NCBI RefSeq assembly: GCF_002090055.1
Contig: NZ_BBRH01000008.1
Span: 124,001 to 188,000, forward strand
Source: Demequina sp. NBRC 110051
GTDB taxonomy: Bacteria > Actinomycetota > Actinomycetes > Actinomycetales > Demequinaceae
DNA: 64,000 bases
Reading direction: 5' to 3'
The translations under genes were made by a program, and so were the position numbers. The notes below the pieces were generated by a model. That model did no database searches. It worked only from the letters and a program-made list of their open reading frames with translations, and was not told the DNA's origin. Positions 26,325 through 35,141 of the stretch are shown one piece after another; position 1 is the first letter of the stretch, and each line of letters opens with the position of its first letter.

Positions 26325-27986
26325 TCAGCGCTTCTTCTTGGGACGGGGCTTGCCCTTGCGACCGCGGCTCGGAGCGGGCGCCGACTTCTTGGTCCCCGGT
26401 GCGCGCTTGCGAGGGTTGGGGTTGGGCTGGCGTTCGCGCCGAGGCGTGGACTCACGCTGGCCATCGCGCTCCGTCGACGCCGCACCGCGCTCAGATCCGC
26501 GCTTGCTGTCTCGCTGGGGAGACTCGTCGCGTCCGCGACCGGAGCGAGCGTCCTTCCCGCGGCTCCCGCCCCGGGCGGCACGCTCGTCCTTTGCCGGCCG
26601 GTCGCCCTTGCCAGACCGCTCGTCCTTGGTGGGGCGTGACGCGGGCCGTGACGCAGGGCGTGATCCGGGGCGTGAACCCTTGGCAGGCCGGCCATCGCGA
26701 GTGGGCCGCGCGTGGTCGGCGCCGCGCTCGCCAGCGGAGCCGCGGGTGTCGGCGGACCCGCGCCCTCCGGTGCGAGGCTCCCGCACAGGCACGCCAGAGG
26801 GCTCGCGTGCGCCCGTGAGCGCGTCGATCATCGCGAGCGTCTCCGCGTCGGTCTCGCGCACCTTGCGGAACGTCGGCTCGATGCCCGTGGCATCCACCAC
26901 CCGGTCCATGGCCTTGCGCTGATGGGGCAGGGCCAGCGTCACCACGAGACCCTCGGCACCCGCACGCGCGGTGCGCCCGGCACGGTGGGTGTAGTCCTTG
27001 TAGTCGCCCGGCGGGTCCAGCTGGAGCACGAGGTCCACGTCCTCGACGTGAATGCCGCGGGCGGCGACATCCGTCGCGACGAGTACGGGGACGCGGCCCG
27101 CACGGAACGCGGCGATCGCCGTGTTGCGCTCGTTCTGCTCCTTGTCGCCATGCAGCGCGATGGCGTTGACGCCGGCGGCGCGCATCTGGTCGGCGATGCG
27201 GTCGCACGCCATCTTGGTGCGCACGAACACGATGGTGCGTCCTCGGCGAGCGGCGATCCGTGTCGCGACCTCGTATTTGAGATGAGGGGCGATGTTGAGG
27301 ACCACGTGGCGCATGGCGGCGTCCGCGTCGTGGGTGACGTCGTGCAGGACGGGATCGTGCATGTGCTCGGCGATGAGCCGGTCCACGTCGCCGTCGAGCG
27401 TCGCGGAGAACAGCAGATGCTGCGCGTCGTCGGGGACGTCGGCGAGGATCTCCTCGATCTCGGTCATGAAGCCCATCTCGGCCATGTGGTCGGCCTCGTC
27501 GAGTACCACGATCTGTGTAGCCGAGGTATCCGCGTGCCCGCGCCTGACGAGGTCCGCCAGGCGACCGGGCGTCGCGATGACGAGCTTCACGCCGCGCTCG
27601 AGCGCGGCAATCTGCTTGGGCATCGACAGGCCGCCGGCCACCAGCTTGAGGGAGACCTCCATGGTGTGCGCGAGGGGCTCGAGGGCGTCGTGGACCTGCA
27701 TCGCGAGCTCACGCGTGGGCACCAGCACGATGGCATGCGGACGGTGCGCTCGAGGGCGCCCCGAGTCCGCCAGCCGGGCCAGCATCGGCAGGCCGAAACC
27801 GAGCGTCTTGCCCGACCCCGTACGGGCCTTGCCCAACACATCCAGCCCCGCCATGGCATCGGCGATCGTGGCCGCCTGAATGGGGAACGGGTGAGTGATC
27901 CCCGCGGCCGCGAGGGCGCGCACGAGCGCGTCAGGAAGGCCGAGGCCCGAGAAGGACGCGGCGTCGAGGTCCTCGTGGTGCGTCAG
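26325..27986 (-). CDS. DEAD-box RNA helicase with basic disordered tail
   Basis: ATP-dependent RNA helicase of the RhlE/DbpA kind. Motifs: Q motif (ITHPFPIQAATI), I ARTGSGKT, Ia PTRELA, II VLDEAD, III SAT, V ATDVAARGI, VI HRAGRTARAG. The last about 170 residues are Lys/Arg/Ser/Gly-rich (repeated SRPASRP-type and RG units), typical of RNA-binding tails. No ATG or GTG lies upstream of codon 22; the first GTG (27923) would remove the conserved FSGLGLPDALV just before the Q motif. A CTG at 27986 overlaps the serA stop as CTGA with AGGG 7 bases before it, so I place the start there, with reservation. Confidence 0.82.
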   Translation of the reverse strand: MTHHEDLDAASFSGLGLPDALVRALAAAGITHPFPIQAATIADAMAGLDVLGKARTGSGKTLGFGLPMLARLADSGRPRAHRPHAIVLVPTRELAMQVHDALEPLAHTMEVSLKLVAGGLSMPKQIAALERGVKLVIATPGRLADLVRRGHADTSATQIVVLDEADHMAEMGFMTEIEEILADVPDDAQHLLFSATLDGDVDRLIAEHMHDPVLHDVTHDADAAMRHVVLNIAPHLKYEVATRIAARRGRTIVFVRTKMACDRIADQMRAAGVNAIALHGDKEQNERNTAIAAFRAGRVPVLVATDVAARGIHVEDVDLVLQLDPPGDYKDYTHRAGRTARAGAEGLVVTLALPHQRKAMDRVVDATGIEPTFRKVRETDAETLAMIDALTGAREPSGVPVREPRTGGRGSADTRGSAGERGADHARPTRDGRPAKGSRPGSRPASRPASRPTKDERSGKGDRPAKDERAARGGSRGKDARSGRGRDESPQRDSKRGSERGAASTERDGQRESTPRRERQPNPNPRKRAPGTKKSAPAPSRGRKGKPRPKKKR

Positions 27987-29188
27987 GACAGGACCCTGAG
28001 GCGCACGGTGCCGTCCATCGCGCCCAACGCGGCCACCGCCTCGCGGGTGAGGCCCGCGGCGATGTCGGTGACCACGTATCCGAGCTCTCCACGGGTGGCG
28101 AGCAGCTGGCCCTCGATGTTGACCGAGTGCTCGGCAAAGACGCGGTTGACGGCCGCAAGGACACCGGGCACGTTGAGGTGCAGGTGAGCGATGCGGTGAA
28201 CGCCAGGGGCCTGGTCCAGTTGCAGGTTGGGCAGGTTGACGCTGAGCGACGTCGAGCCCTTCTGCACGTAGTCGCGCAGGCGCGTGGCGACAAAGATGCC
28301 GATGTCGCGCTGCGCCTCCTCGGTCGAGCCGCCGATGTGGGGCGTGAGGATGACGTTGGGGATGTTCTGCAGTGCCGAGGTGAAGGGGTCGCCCTTCTTC
28401 TTGGGCTCCTCGGGGAACACGTCGATCGCGGCGCCACCGATCGCGCCGGACTCGAGGCCCTCGCGCAGCGCATCCACGTCGACGATGAAGCCTCGCGACA
28501 GGTTGAGGAAGATCGCGCCCTGCTTCATGGCCTCGAACTGTTCGCGGCCAAAGAAGCCGCGGTTGCCGCTGCGTCCATCCACGTGGAGCGTGACGACATC
28601 GGCCTCGGCTAGCAGAGCCTCGAGAGAGGGCATGCGGGTGGCGTTACCGAGAGCGAGCTTCTCGGCGGCGTCGTAGAAGATCACGTTCATGCCCAGCGCC
28701 TCGGCCACGACGGACAGCTGCGAGCCGATGTTGCCGTAGCCCACGATGCCGAGCGTGCGCCCGCGGATCTCGTGCGCGCCGTCAGCGGACTTGTTCCACA
28801 CGCCCTCGTGCATGAGCTTCTGGTGCACGGGCAGGCGGCGTGTCAGCGAGATCATCTCCGCGACCGCCATCTCCACCACGGAGCGCGTGTTCGAGAAGGG
28901 GGCGTTGAACGCCGCAATGCCCTTCTTCGCCGCCGCCTCGAGGTCGATCTGGTTGGTGCCGATCGAGAACGCACCCACCGCGATAAGCGAGGGCGAGGCC
29001 TCGATGACCCGCTCGGTCAGCATCGTCTTGGAGCGAATACCCAGCAGCTCGACGCCGTCGAGGGCCTCGATCAGCTCGTCCTCGTCCATCGCGCCGGCGT
29101 GGTTGATGACCTCGATGCCAGCCGCCTCGAGGATTTCGGTGGCGGTGTGGGACAGGTTCTCCAGAAGAAGTGCTCGCACGGCGCCCAT
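27983..29188 (-). CDS. serA: D-3-phosphoglycerate dehydrogenase
   Basis: First enzyme of serine synthesis. 401 residues, the short E. coli-like form with one C-terminal ACT domain (about 325-401), not the long mycobacterial form. NAD-binding GYGNIG at 150-155; catalytic Arg232 (NLSRG) and His284 (TPHIGGST). The ACT domain suggests serine feedback. It shares a CTGA junction with the helicase downstream. Confidence 0.95.
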   Translation of the reverse strand: MGAVRALLLENLSHTATEILEAAGIEVINHAGAMDEDELIEALDGVELLGIRSKTMLTERVIEASPSLIAVGAFSIGTNQIDLEAAAKKGIAAFNAPFSNTRSVVEMAVAEMISLTRRLPVHQKLMHEGVWNKSADGAHEIRGRTLGIVGYGNIGSQLSVVAEALGMNVIFYDAAEKLALGNATRMPSLEALLAEADVVTLHVDGRSGNRGFFGREQFEAMKQGAIFLNLSRGFIVDVDALREGLESGAIGGAAIDVFPEEPKKKGDPFTSALQNIPNVILTPHIGGSTEEAQRDIGIFVATRLRDYVQKGSTSLSVNLPNLQLDQAPGVHRIAHLHLNVPGVLAAVNRVFAEHSVNIEGQLLATRGELGYVVTDIAAGLTREAVAALGAMDGTVRLRVLS

Positions 29189-29279
29189 CTTTGCGTACGG
29201 CGCCCCCTGTTACCAACTCCACACCATTTGTCGGGCAGGGCGCGCCGTGGGGGAGCGCGTGCGTGGCAGGCTAGGGCGC

Positions 29280-30074
29280 ATGACTCTCACGGGCCGCCTG
29301 GTGGTGCTGTGCGGCGCCGGCGCCGTCGCGATTGGCCTGGTGGCATGGCAGGGAGGGCTGGGCTGGCAAGACCTCGCCCACCTGGGCCAGGCCCGCAATG
29401 TGGTCGAGTTGGATGGTCAGGAGATCCGCATCCCGCACGTGGACTCGACCGGCGAGCGCCTCGCGCCCGCGGTGCCCGTGAGCACGGCCGGCGAGCACAC
29501 CTTCCTGTTCGAGGAAGACGGCGAGCCGGTCCGGCTGGACCCCTGTATGCCCGTGGGATGGGTACTCAACCCCGCCGGCATGCCCGACGACGTCGAGCCG
29601 CTCGTCCACGCGGCCACCGCCGATCTCGCGCAGTACACGGGCCTCGTGTTCCAGTACGAGGGCACCACGGACGAGCCGGCGTCTTTCGACCGGCTCATCG
29701 TGCAGGAGCGCTACGGCGACCGGCTCGCGCCGGTCGTGATCGGATTCTCCGATGAGACGGAGACCCCTGATCTTGGGGGCGCGACGGCGGGACTCGGAGG
29801 GTCGACGTCGATCACGGGCGCCTACGGCGACCAGCGCTACCTGGGCGCGGGCGTCGTGGTGCTCGACCGCGACGACTTCGCGGAGCTCATGCGGTCGCAA
29901 AGCGGCACGGCGCTGGCCGAGGCCGTCATCCGCCACGAGCTCGCGCACGTGGCGGGGCTGGGGCACGTCGAGGCCGCAACCGAGCTGATGCACGACGAGA
30001 ACACCGCGATCACCGAGTGGGGCCCGGGCGACCGCGAGGGCCTCGCGATCGCCGGCGCGGGGCCCTGCGCATAG
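29280..30074 (+). CDS. matrixin-like secreted metzincin protease
   Basis: 264 residues: N-terminal hydrophobic segment (about 6-24, signal peptide or anchor), then a zinc-protease domain with the full metzincin motif HELAHVAGLGH (H219, E220, H223, H229) and a Met-turn at M237 (ELMHDE). The gene order gives no substrate. Start ATG 29280; TAGGGC at 29272-29277 is too close to serve it as a leaderless -10. Divergent from serA, convergent with helD. Similar predicted Zn-dependent proteases occur across actinobacteria, mostly uncharacterised. Confidence 0.85.
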   Translation: MTLTGRLVVLCGAGAVAIGLVAWQGGLGWQDLAHLGQARNVVELDGQEIRIPHVDSTGERLAPAVPVSTAGEHTFLFEEDGEPVRLDPCMPVGWVLNPAGMPDDVEPLVHAATADLAQYTGLVFQYEGTTDEPASFDRLIVQERYGDRLAPVVIGFSDETETPDLGGATAGLGGSTSITGAYGDQRYLGAGVVVLDRDDFAELMRSQSGTALAEAVIRHELAHVAGLGHVEAATELMHDENTAITEWGPGDREGLAIAGAGPCA

Positions 30075-30094
30075 CCAGCCCGGCGCCTCACCGG

Positions 30095-32299
30095 CTAGCC
30101 CAGGTCCGCGAGCCCCTCAGGAAGCGGCAGGGCATGCACCATCTCGAGGCGTCGCGTGGGACGCGTGAGTGCGACGTAGAGGTCGCCGGGACGCTGAGCG
30201 ATCTCGCTGGGCTCGACCACGATCGCGACGTCGAACTCCAGCCCCTTGGACTGGCGTGCCGTCATCACCGAGACACCCTCGACCTCGCCGCCGAGCGCCT
30301 CGCGCAGCGCGGGGATCAGCGCATGCGGCGCGATGACTGCGACCAGGCCGCCGTCCTCGCCGGCCATCTGGGCCGCGTGGGTACGCGCGGCCGATGCCGC
30401 GGTTGAGGCGAGCGCGTCGCGGCCTACCGTCGTGGTCGCCACGGCATCGTCCAGATCCCTCGCGGCCGACAGGTCGCTCACGGGCAGGCCGGCCGCCATG
30501 GCGTAGGACTGCGCGGCCCGCGCGACCGCGGCGGGGATGCGGTAGGACACGGTGAGCTCGCGCAGCTGCCACGAGGGCCCGAACAGCGGGTCCATGGCCT
30601 CGGGCCACCAGCGGGTGCCGGCGGCCGAGGCAACCTGAGCCACGTCGCCGACGATGGTGAACGACCTGGTGGGGCAGCGGCGCAGCAGCATGCGCCATGC
30701 CATCGCGGAAAGTTCCTGGGCCTCGTCGACCACCACGTGACCATAGGTCCACGAGCGGTCCTGAGCGGCACGCTCGGCGACCGTCAGGCGAGACGAGCTG
30801 CCCTTCATGCGCGCCGCGAGGTCCTCTGCGGTCACCATGCCGTCGCCGCCGAAGGTCTCGAGGACCTCCCGCGCGTAGTCGAGCTCCTCCTGGCTGGCCT
30901 CTTGCGACTCGCGCGGGGCGCCGCCTGGCATGTCGCCCAACAGCTCGGCGGCCTCGTCGAGTAGCGGCACGTCGGCCTCGGTGAAGGGGGCGGAGGCCGG
31001 ACGCAGCAGCAGGTCGCGCTCGGCCCGGCTGAGCCCGCGCGCGGCGTGATCGATGAGGTGCGCCTTCGAGAACAGGTCACGCAGCAGCTGCGCGGGGGTC
31101 ACCGGCAGCCAGCACAGGTTGAGGGCAACCCGGATGGTGCGGCTGTCGCGCACGTCGCGCTCCAGCTCGAGCCGGTCCTCGGCGTCCAGTTGGCTCTCCA
31201 ACTGTTCGAGCAGCTGGGTGGTGAGGCGTCCGATCATGTCCTTCGCGAACGAGGCACGGGCCTCATTGTGCGGACGACCGTCGCGCCGGGCACGTGCCTG
31301 AGCGTCGCGGATGTCGGCGCGGCGGATGACCACCGTGCGCCCGTCGATCTTGACCTCCTGGTCGCGCCGGGGCAGGCGCTGGCGCTCGCGGACGGCGGCC
31401 TTGATGACCCCCGCCATCTCGACGCGGCCCTTGATCGCGGCAACGGCATCGGATTCCACGGCGGACGTGTCGATGCCTCGCACCAGGCCCGACAGCGTCG
31501 TGGAGACCGCGCCGGTCTCACCCAGGGACGGCAGCACATGGTCGATGTAGCGCAGGAACTGGCCCGAGGGTCCGATGAGGAGCACACCACGACGCTCCAG
31601 GCGCTCGCGGTGGTGGTACAGCAGGAACGCCGCGCGGTGCAGCGCCACCGCGGTCTTGCCGGTGCCGGGGCCGCCCTGCACCACGAGCGCGCCGTCGAGG
31701 TCGGCGCGGATCACCGCGTCCTGCTCGGCCTGAATAGTGGCGACGATGTCGCCCATGCGGCCCGTGCGGCGCGCGTCGAGCGCCGCGAGCAGGGCGCCCT
31801 CTCCGGCGAGCGTGCCCTCCAGGCCGGACTCGCGCAGCGCCTCGACGTCGAGCACGTCGTCCTCGATCGCGGCGACGCGGCGCCCGCGCGTGGTGAGGTG
31901 GCGGCGGCTGACCACGCCCGAGGGGTCGGCCGCGGTGGCGGAGTAGAAGGCACGCGCCGCCGGAGCGCGCCAGTCGGTCAGCAGGGGAGCGTGGTCGGCG
32001 TCGGACAGTCCGATGCGCCCCACGTACAGCCGGTCGCCGTCGCGCATGTCCAGCCGGCCAAAGCAGAGCCGGTCCTCGACCGCGTCGAGTTGTGCGATGC
32101 GGTCCTCGTACAGTGTCGCGAAGGCGTCGCGCTCGGAGCGGTTCTGCGGAGATCCCGACGGTCCATCGCGGCGAATGGACGCGAGCCTGCGCTCGGTCTC
32201 GCCGCGCAGCTCATCGAGCCGGCCATACAGCCCATCAACGACCCGCTGCTCGGCATCCAGGCCCTCCTTGAGAGCGGTCCGGGTGCTGTCCTCCTGCAT
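30095..32299 (-). CDS. helD: HelD-like RNA polymerase-associated helicase
   Basis: UvrD/Rep-type ATPase; HelD relatives recycle RNA polymerase and in mycobacteria protect it from rifamycins. About 734 residues: N-terminal coiled coil, GGPGTGKTAVALHR (Walker A), VVDEAQELS (Walker B), GDVAQ, TARQSKGLEFD and VALTRPTRRL (motif VI). The frame is open 48 codons further upstream, but ATG 32299 has GGAAGG about 8 bases before it and begins where HelD proteins begin (QEDSTRTAL...EQRVVDGLYGRLDEL). No rifamycin-associated element is seen upstream. Confidence 0.88.
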   Translation of the reverse strand: MQEDSTRTALKEGLDAEQRVVDGLYGRLDELRGETERRLASIRRDGPSGSPQNRSERDAFATLYEDRIAQLDAVEDRLCFGRLDMRDGDRLYVGRIGLSDADHAPLLTDWRAPAARAFYSATAADPSGVVSRRHLTTRGRRVAAIEDDVLDVEALRESGLEGTLAGEGALLAALDARRTGRMGDIVATIQAEQDAVIRADLDGALVVQGGPGTGKTAVALHRAAFLLYHHRERLERRGVLLIGPSGQFLRYIDHVLPSLGETGAVSTTLSGLVRGIDTSAVESDAVAAIKGRVEMAGVIKAAVRERQRLPRRDQEVKIDGRTVVIRRADIRDAQARARRDGRPHNEARASFAKDMIGRLTTQLLEQLESQLDAEDRLELERDVRDSRTIRVALNLCWLPVTPAQLLRDLFSKAHLIDHAARGLSRAERDLLLRPASAPFTEADVPLLDEAAELLGDMPGGAPRESQEASQEELDYAREVLETFGGDGMVTAEDLAARMKGSSSRLTVAERAAQDRSWTYGHVVVDEAQELSAMAWRMLLRRCPTRSFTIVGDVAQVASAAGTRWWPEAMDPLFGPSWQLRELTVSYRIPAAVARAAQSYAMAAGLPVSDLSAARDLDDAVATTTVGRDALASTAASAARTHAAQMAGEDGGLVAVIAPHALIPALREALGGEVEGVSVMTARQSKGLEFDVAIVVEPSEIAQRPGDLYVALTRPTRRLEMVHALPLPEGLADLG

Positions 32300-32482
32300 G
32301 CGCCTGCCCTTCCGAGCCTCGCGACGGAACTGACGAGGCAGTCGTCCATTATCCCCATTCCTGACGCGCTGCGCTACAGCCTGACAGCGATTGTTCACCC
32401 GGGAATCAGGCGCGCGTCGCCCGCGTTGACGCCCGGAGCGCATCAGCAGATGCGTGCCAGGGCGTGAAACAATGACGGGATT

Positions 32483-33406
32483 ATGACTTCACCACTCATC
32501 ACTTGGGATCCTCAGGGCGTCGCGGCGTGGGCCGAGACGGCCCCGAAGGAGGGTGCGGTGCTGCTGCACTCGCTGCGTGGCTTCATCGACGCGGGCAAGG
32601 CGGGGCTGCTGGTCGCCCAGCAGATTCTCGAGTCGAGCGAACCGCAGCGGGTCGCGACCTTCGACATCGACCAGCTGCTCGACTATCGCTCGCGCCGCCC
32701 CGAGATGACGTTCTCCGTGAACCAGTGGACCGACTACGACGAGCCGCACCTGGCTCTCGACCTGGTGCGTGACACCGAGGAAACCCCGTTCCTGCTGCTG
32801 CACGGCTTCGAGCCGGACATCCGCTGGGAGGGTTACATCCACACGGTCAAGGAGATCGTGACGCGCACGGGCGTGGGCCTCACGCTCGGCACGTACGGGA
32901 TCCCCATGGCGGCACCCCACACGCGTCCGCTCACCACGACCGTGCACGGCACGCCTCAGGACCTGCTGCCCGACTCCGCATCGTTTTTCGGCACGGTCAA
33001 CGTCCCCGCGAGCGCGCAGAACCTCATGGAGTACCGCTTTGCGCAGTGGGACCTGCCCGCGATCAACATCGCCGTGCACGTCCCTCACTACCTGTCGCAA
33101 AGCTCGTACCCGCAGGCAGCGGAGCGCGCGATCCAGAGCATCGAGGACATCTCGGGCCTGCTGATCGACACCACGGGCCTGGACGAGGATGCCGAGCGCG
33201 CCGAGGAGGAAATTGCCCGCCAAACGGCCGAGTCGGACGAGGTGCAGGCCCTCGTCGCCGGGCTCGAGCGCCAGTACGACGCGTACATGGAGCAGCGCGA
33301 GGAGGGCCTCGATATCTCCGGCCCGCTGCCCTCGGCAGAGGAATTGGGTGCCGAATTCGAGAAATTCCTGCAACAACAGCGCGGAGACACTCCCCCTGGA
33401 GCATGA
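32483..33406 (+). CDS. PAC2-family protein
   Basis: 307 residues of the PAC2 (proteasome assembly chaperone 2-like) family: GAVLLHSLRGFIDAGKAG near the N-terminus, TFDIDQLLDYRSRRPEMTF, LLHGFEPDIRWEGY and VGLTLGTYGIPMAAPHTRP. In actinobacteria these proteins are widespread and their role, perhaps in proteasome-linked assembly, is unsettled. The C-terminal 70 residues are charged and helical (EDAERAEEEIARQ...EELGAEFEKFLQQQ). Divergent from helD with a 183-bp gap. Confidence 0.85.
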   Translation: MTSPLITWDPQGVAAWAETAPKEGAVLLHSLRGFIDAGKAGLLVAQQILESSEPQRVATFDIDQLLDYRSRRPEMTFSVNQWTDYDEPHLALDLVRDTEETPFLLLHGFEPDIRWEGYIHTVKEIVTRTGVGLTLGTYGIPMAAPHTRPLTTTVHGTPQDLLPDSASFFGTVNVPASAQNLMEYRFAQWDLPAINIAVHVPHYLSQSSYPQAAERAIQSIEDISGLLIDTTGLDEDAERAEEEIARQTAESDEVQALVAGLERQYDAYMEQREEGLDISGPLPSAEELGAEFEKFLQQQRGDTPPGA

Positions 33407-33549
33407 TTTCGTGTCATGCTTGACCCGGTTGCAAGAACGTAGTGTGCATGAACCGGTCTGACCAGACCCGGGACGCGGCATTGCGGCGACGAGCGGGGAC
33501 ACGGTGTCCGCGCTTCCCGTCACCCGGGCAGTACAGATAGGAAATACTC

Positions 33550-33753
33550 ATGGCACAGGGTTCTGTGAAGTGGTTCAACGCCGAAAAGGGCTATGGCTTC
33601 ATCGCCCAGGACGGTGGCGGCGCTGACGTCTTCGTCCACTACTCGGCGATCGAGACCGACGGCTACAAGTCGCTCGAAGAGGCGCAGCGCGTCGAGTTCG
33701 AGGTCACCGACGGCCCCAAGGGTCCCCAGGCCGCTGCGGTTCGCCCGCTGTAA
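33550..33753 (+). CDS. cspA: cold-shock protein
   Basis: 67-residue single OB-fold nucleic-acid chaperone: RNP1 as KGYGFIAQ and RNP2 as DVFVHY, the standard length. ATG 33550 preceded by AGGAAATACTC. The 143-bp gap upstream, with TAGTGT at 33440-33445 as a possible -10, would leave a leader of about 100 bases, as is common for csp genes. A strong hairpin follows, so it is monocistronic. Confidence 0.96.
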   Translation: MAQGSVKWFNAEKGYGFIAQDGGGADVFVHYSAIETDGYKSLEEAQRVEFEVTDGPKGPQAAAVRPL

Positions 33754-33780
33754 GGCTTCTCCGGTCTTCTGACTGGACCT

Positions 33781-33809
33781 GGCCGCCGTCCCCGTGTGGG
33801 GCGGCGGCC
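33781..33809 (+). terminator. terminator hairpin after cspA
   Basis: GGCCGCCGTCCCC-GTGT-GGGGCGGCGGCC: a 12-bp GC stem with one bulged T, starting 27 bases after the cspA stop and followed by TTCGCC. The U-tract is weak, as in most high-GC actinobacteria. Confidence 0.75.
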
Positions 33810-33836
33810 TTCGCCGTCTCCGGGCAGATTTCGGAC

Positions 33837-33851
33837 GGCCGATGCCGTGGC
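33837..33851 (-). repeat. copy 7 of the repeated element
   Basis: Exact 15-mer, intergenic, 28 bases after the cspA terminator hairpin. Confidence 0.9.
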
Positions 33852-33895
33852 AGGCGTGTGTACCTCGCCTCCGGTCGTGCGTCGTCCGTCGGGCG

Positions 33896-34675
33896 CTATC
33901 GCGCCCAGGCCGTGTCGACCACGGTGGGGAGAGGAGCGGACGCCGCGTAGCGGCGCAGGTCGTGGACGTCGAATCCCGCGCCGGCGACCAGGACGACGTT
34001 GCCGCGGCGCTTGCCCTTGAGGACGGCCGGCTCGCCCACGGCGACCACGTCACCAAACGCGGCGCGAGCCGCCGCGGCATCGGCCACATGCGTGGCCTGT
34101 CCCGGCACCGTTCCCACGTTGGCGAGTACCAGCCCGTCGCCGCGTAGCACGCGGCGCGCGTGCGCCCACCACGCGTTGTCGGCGAGCGACGGGGGTGTGA
34201 GGGCCTCCGAAAAGGCGTCGCGCAGCAGCAGGTCGAGGCTGGCGTCGTGACGAGAGGCGACGGCGTCCAGGCCATCCTGGGCGCGGATGCGCAGCTGCGG
34301 GGAGCGCGGCAGATCCCACCACTGGCGTGCCAGTTCGGGCAGCGTCGCGTCGATGTCCACCGCAATGTGGCGCGAGTCCGGATAGGCGTGCACCAGGTGA
34401 CGTGCCATCGTGCACACGCCGGCGCCCACGTGCAGGGCGAGGAACCGCTCGGGACGCTGCCATGCCGCCACAGCGGCGGAAAAATGCCGCATGTACTCGA
34501 AGTCGAGCACGTCGGGTTCGGCTCTCATCGAAGAGCTGGGAACACCACGCACCCATACAGTCGTTGAACCATCAGGCTCGTCCGTGAGCCGTACCATCCC
34601 CGTGGCAATGGGCATGTCGACGTCGCGATCCACGCCTGGCGCCACCGAGGAAGATGAGCGGGAACGTCGGGGCAT
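33896..34675 (-). CDS. spermidine synthase-fold methyltransferase-like protein
   Basis: 259 residues with a Rossmann aminopropyl/methyltransferase core: FLALHVGAGVCTMARHL (SAM or dcSAM loop), HIAVDIDATLPELAR, DGLDAV and LLLRDAFSEALTP. It resembles the SpeE-like proteins of actinobacteria that lack an adenosylmethionine decarboxylase partner and whose substrate is unknown; the usual GGGDG loop of true SpeE reads VGAGVC here, so polyamine synthesis is not assured. Alternative start at codon 21 (MPIATGMV). Divergent from the DUF3040 gene. Confidence 0.72.
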   Translation of the reverse strand: MPRRSRSSSSVAPGVDRDVDMPIATGMVRLTDEPDGSTTVWVRGVPSSSMRAEPDVLDFEYMRHFSAAVAAWQRPERFLALHVGAGVCTMARHLVHAYPDSRHIAVDIDATLPELARQWWDLPRSPQLRIRAQDGLDAVASRHDASLDLLLRDAFSEALTPPSLADNAWWAHARRVLRGDGLVLANVGTVPGQATHVADAAAARAAFGDVVAVGEPAVLKGKRRGNVVLVAGAGFDVHDLRRYAASAPLPTVVDTAWAR

Positions 34676-34760
34676 GACGCGGTGTTCTCCTCGGGGTAGT
34701 GGAAGCGGGCAGTGCTGACTAGACTAGGTGCCTACTGCGCACCGCACGAAAGAGGAGGGC

Positions 34761-35138
34761 ATGATGCCGCTGTCGGAGTATGAGCAGCGCGTGCTGGACC
34801 AGCTCGAGCACGACCTCGGGCAGGACGCCTCTCTTCACCGCGCCATGAACCGCGGTCCCCGCACCCCCGCTCGCATCATCGCCGCGATCGCCGGTGTGGT
34901 CGTGGGCCTCGGTGTGGTCCTCCTCGGCGTCGTCACCCAGATCCCGCTTGTCGGTGTGCTCGGCTTCGTCATCATGGCCGGCGTGACCCTGTGGGCCCTC
35001 CTCACTCCCCGCAAAGGCCAGACGCCCGCGACGCAGGCTCGCCCCGCTGCCGGTCCTGCTCCCAAGAAGCCCAAGAAGGACTTCATGCAGACCTTCGAGG
35101 AGCGCTTCGACCGTCGCCGCGAGAACGGCGACCTCTAG
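34761..35138 (+). CDS. DUF3040 membrane protein
   Basis: 125 residues: MPLSEYEQRVLDQLEHDL at the start is the DUF3040 hallmark, followed by two membrane helices (about residues 37-79) and a Lys/Pro-rich C-terminus ending in FEERFDRRRENGDL. Actinobacteria-specific, usually a little upstream of mraZ; function unknown. AGAGGAGG at 34751-34758 selects ATG 34761 or the adjacent ATG 34764. TAGACT at 34720-34725 is a possible -10. Confidence 0.85.
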   Translation: MMPLSEYEQRVLDQLEHDLGQDASLHRAMNRGPRTPARIIAAIAGVVVGLGVVLLGVVTQIPLVGVLGFVIMAGVTLWALLTPRKGQTPATQARPAAGPAPKKPKKDFMQTFEERFDRRRENGDL

Positions 35139-35141
35139 GCC

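Noticed and set aside
26325-26840. Apparent tandem repeats in the helicase tail
   Set aside because: Low-complexity SR/RP/RG coding sequence with irregular units; typical of RNA-binding tails, not a DNA repeat element.
27845-27860. CGCCATGGCATCGGCG in the helicase gene as a repeat copy
   Set aside because: Two mismatches including the last conserved position; within what Ala-rich coding could give by chance.
32300-32482. Possible rifamycin-associated element upstream of helD
   Set aside because: I looked for the 19-bp inverted repeat known upstream of rifamycin-inducible helD genes and found no match.
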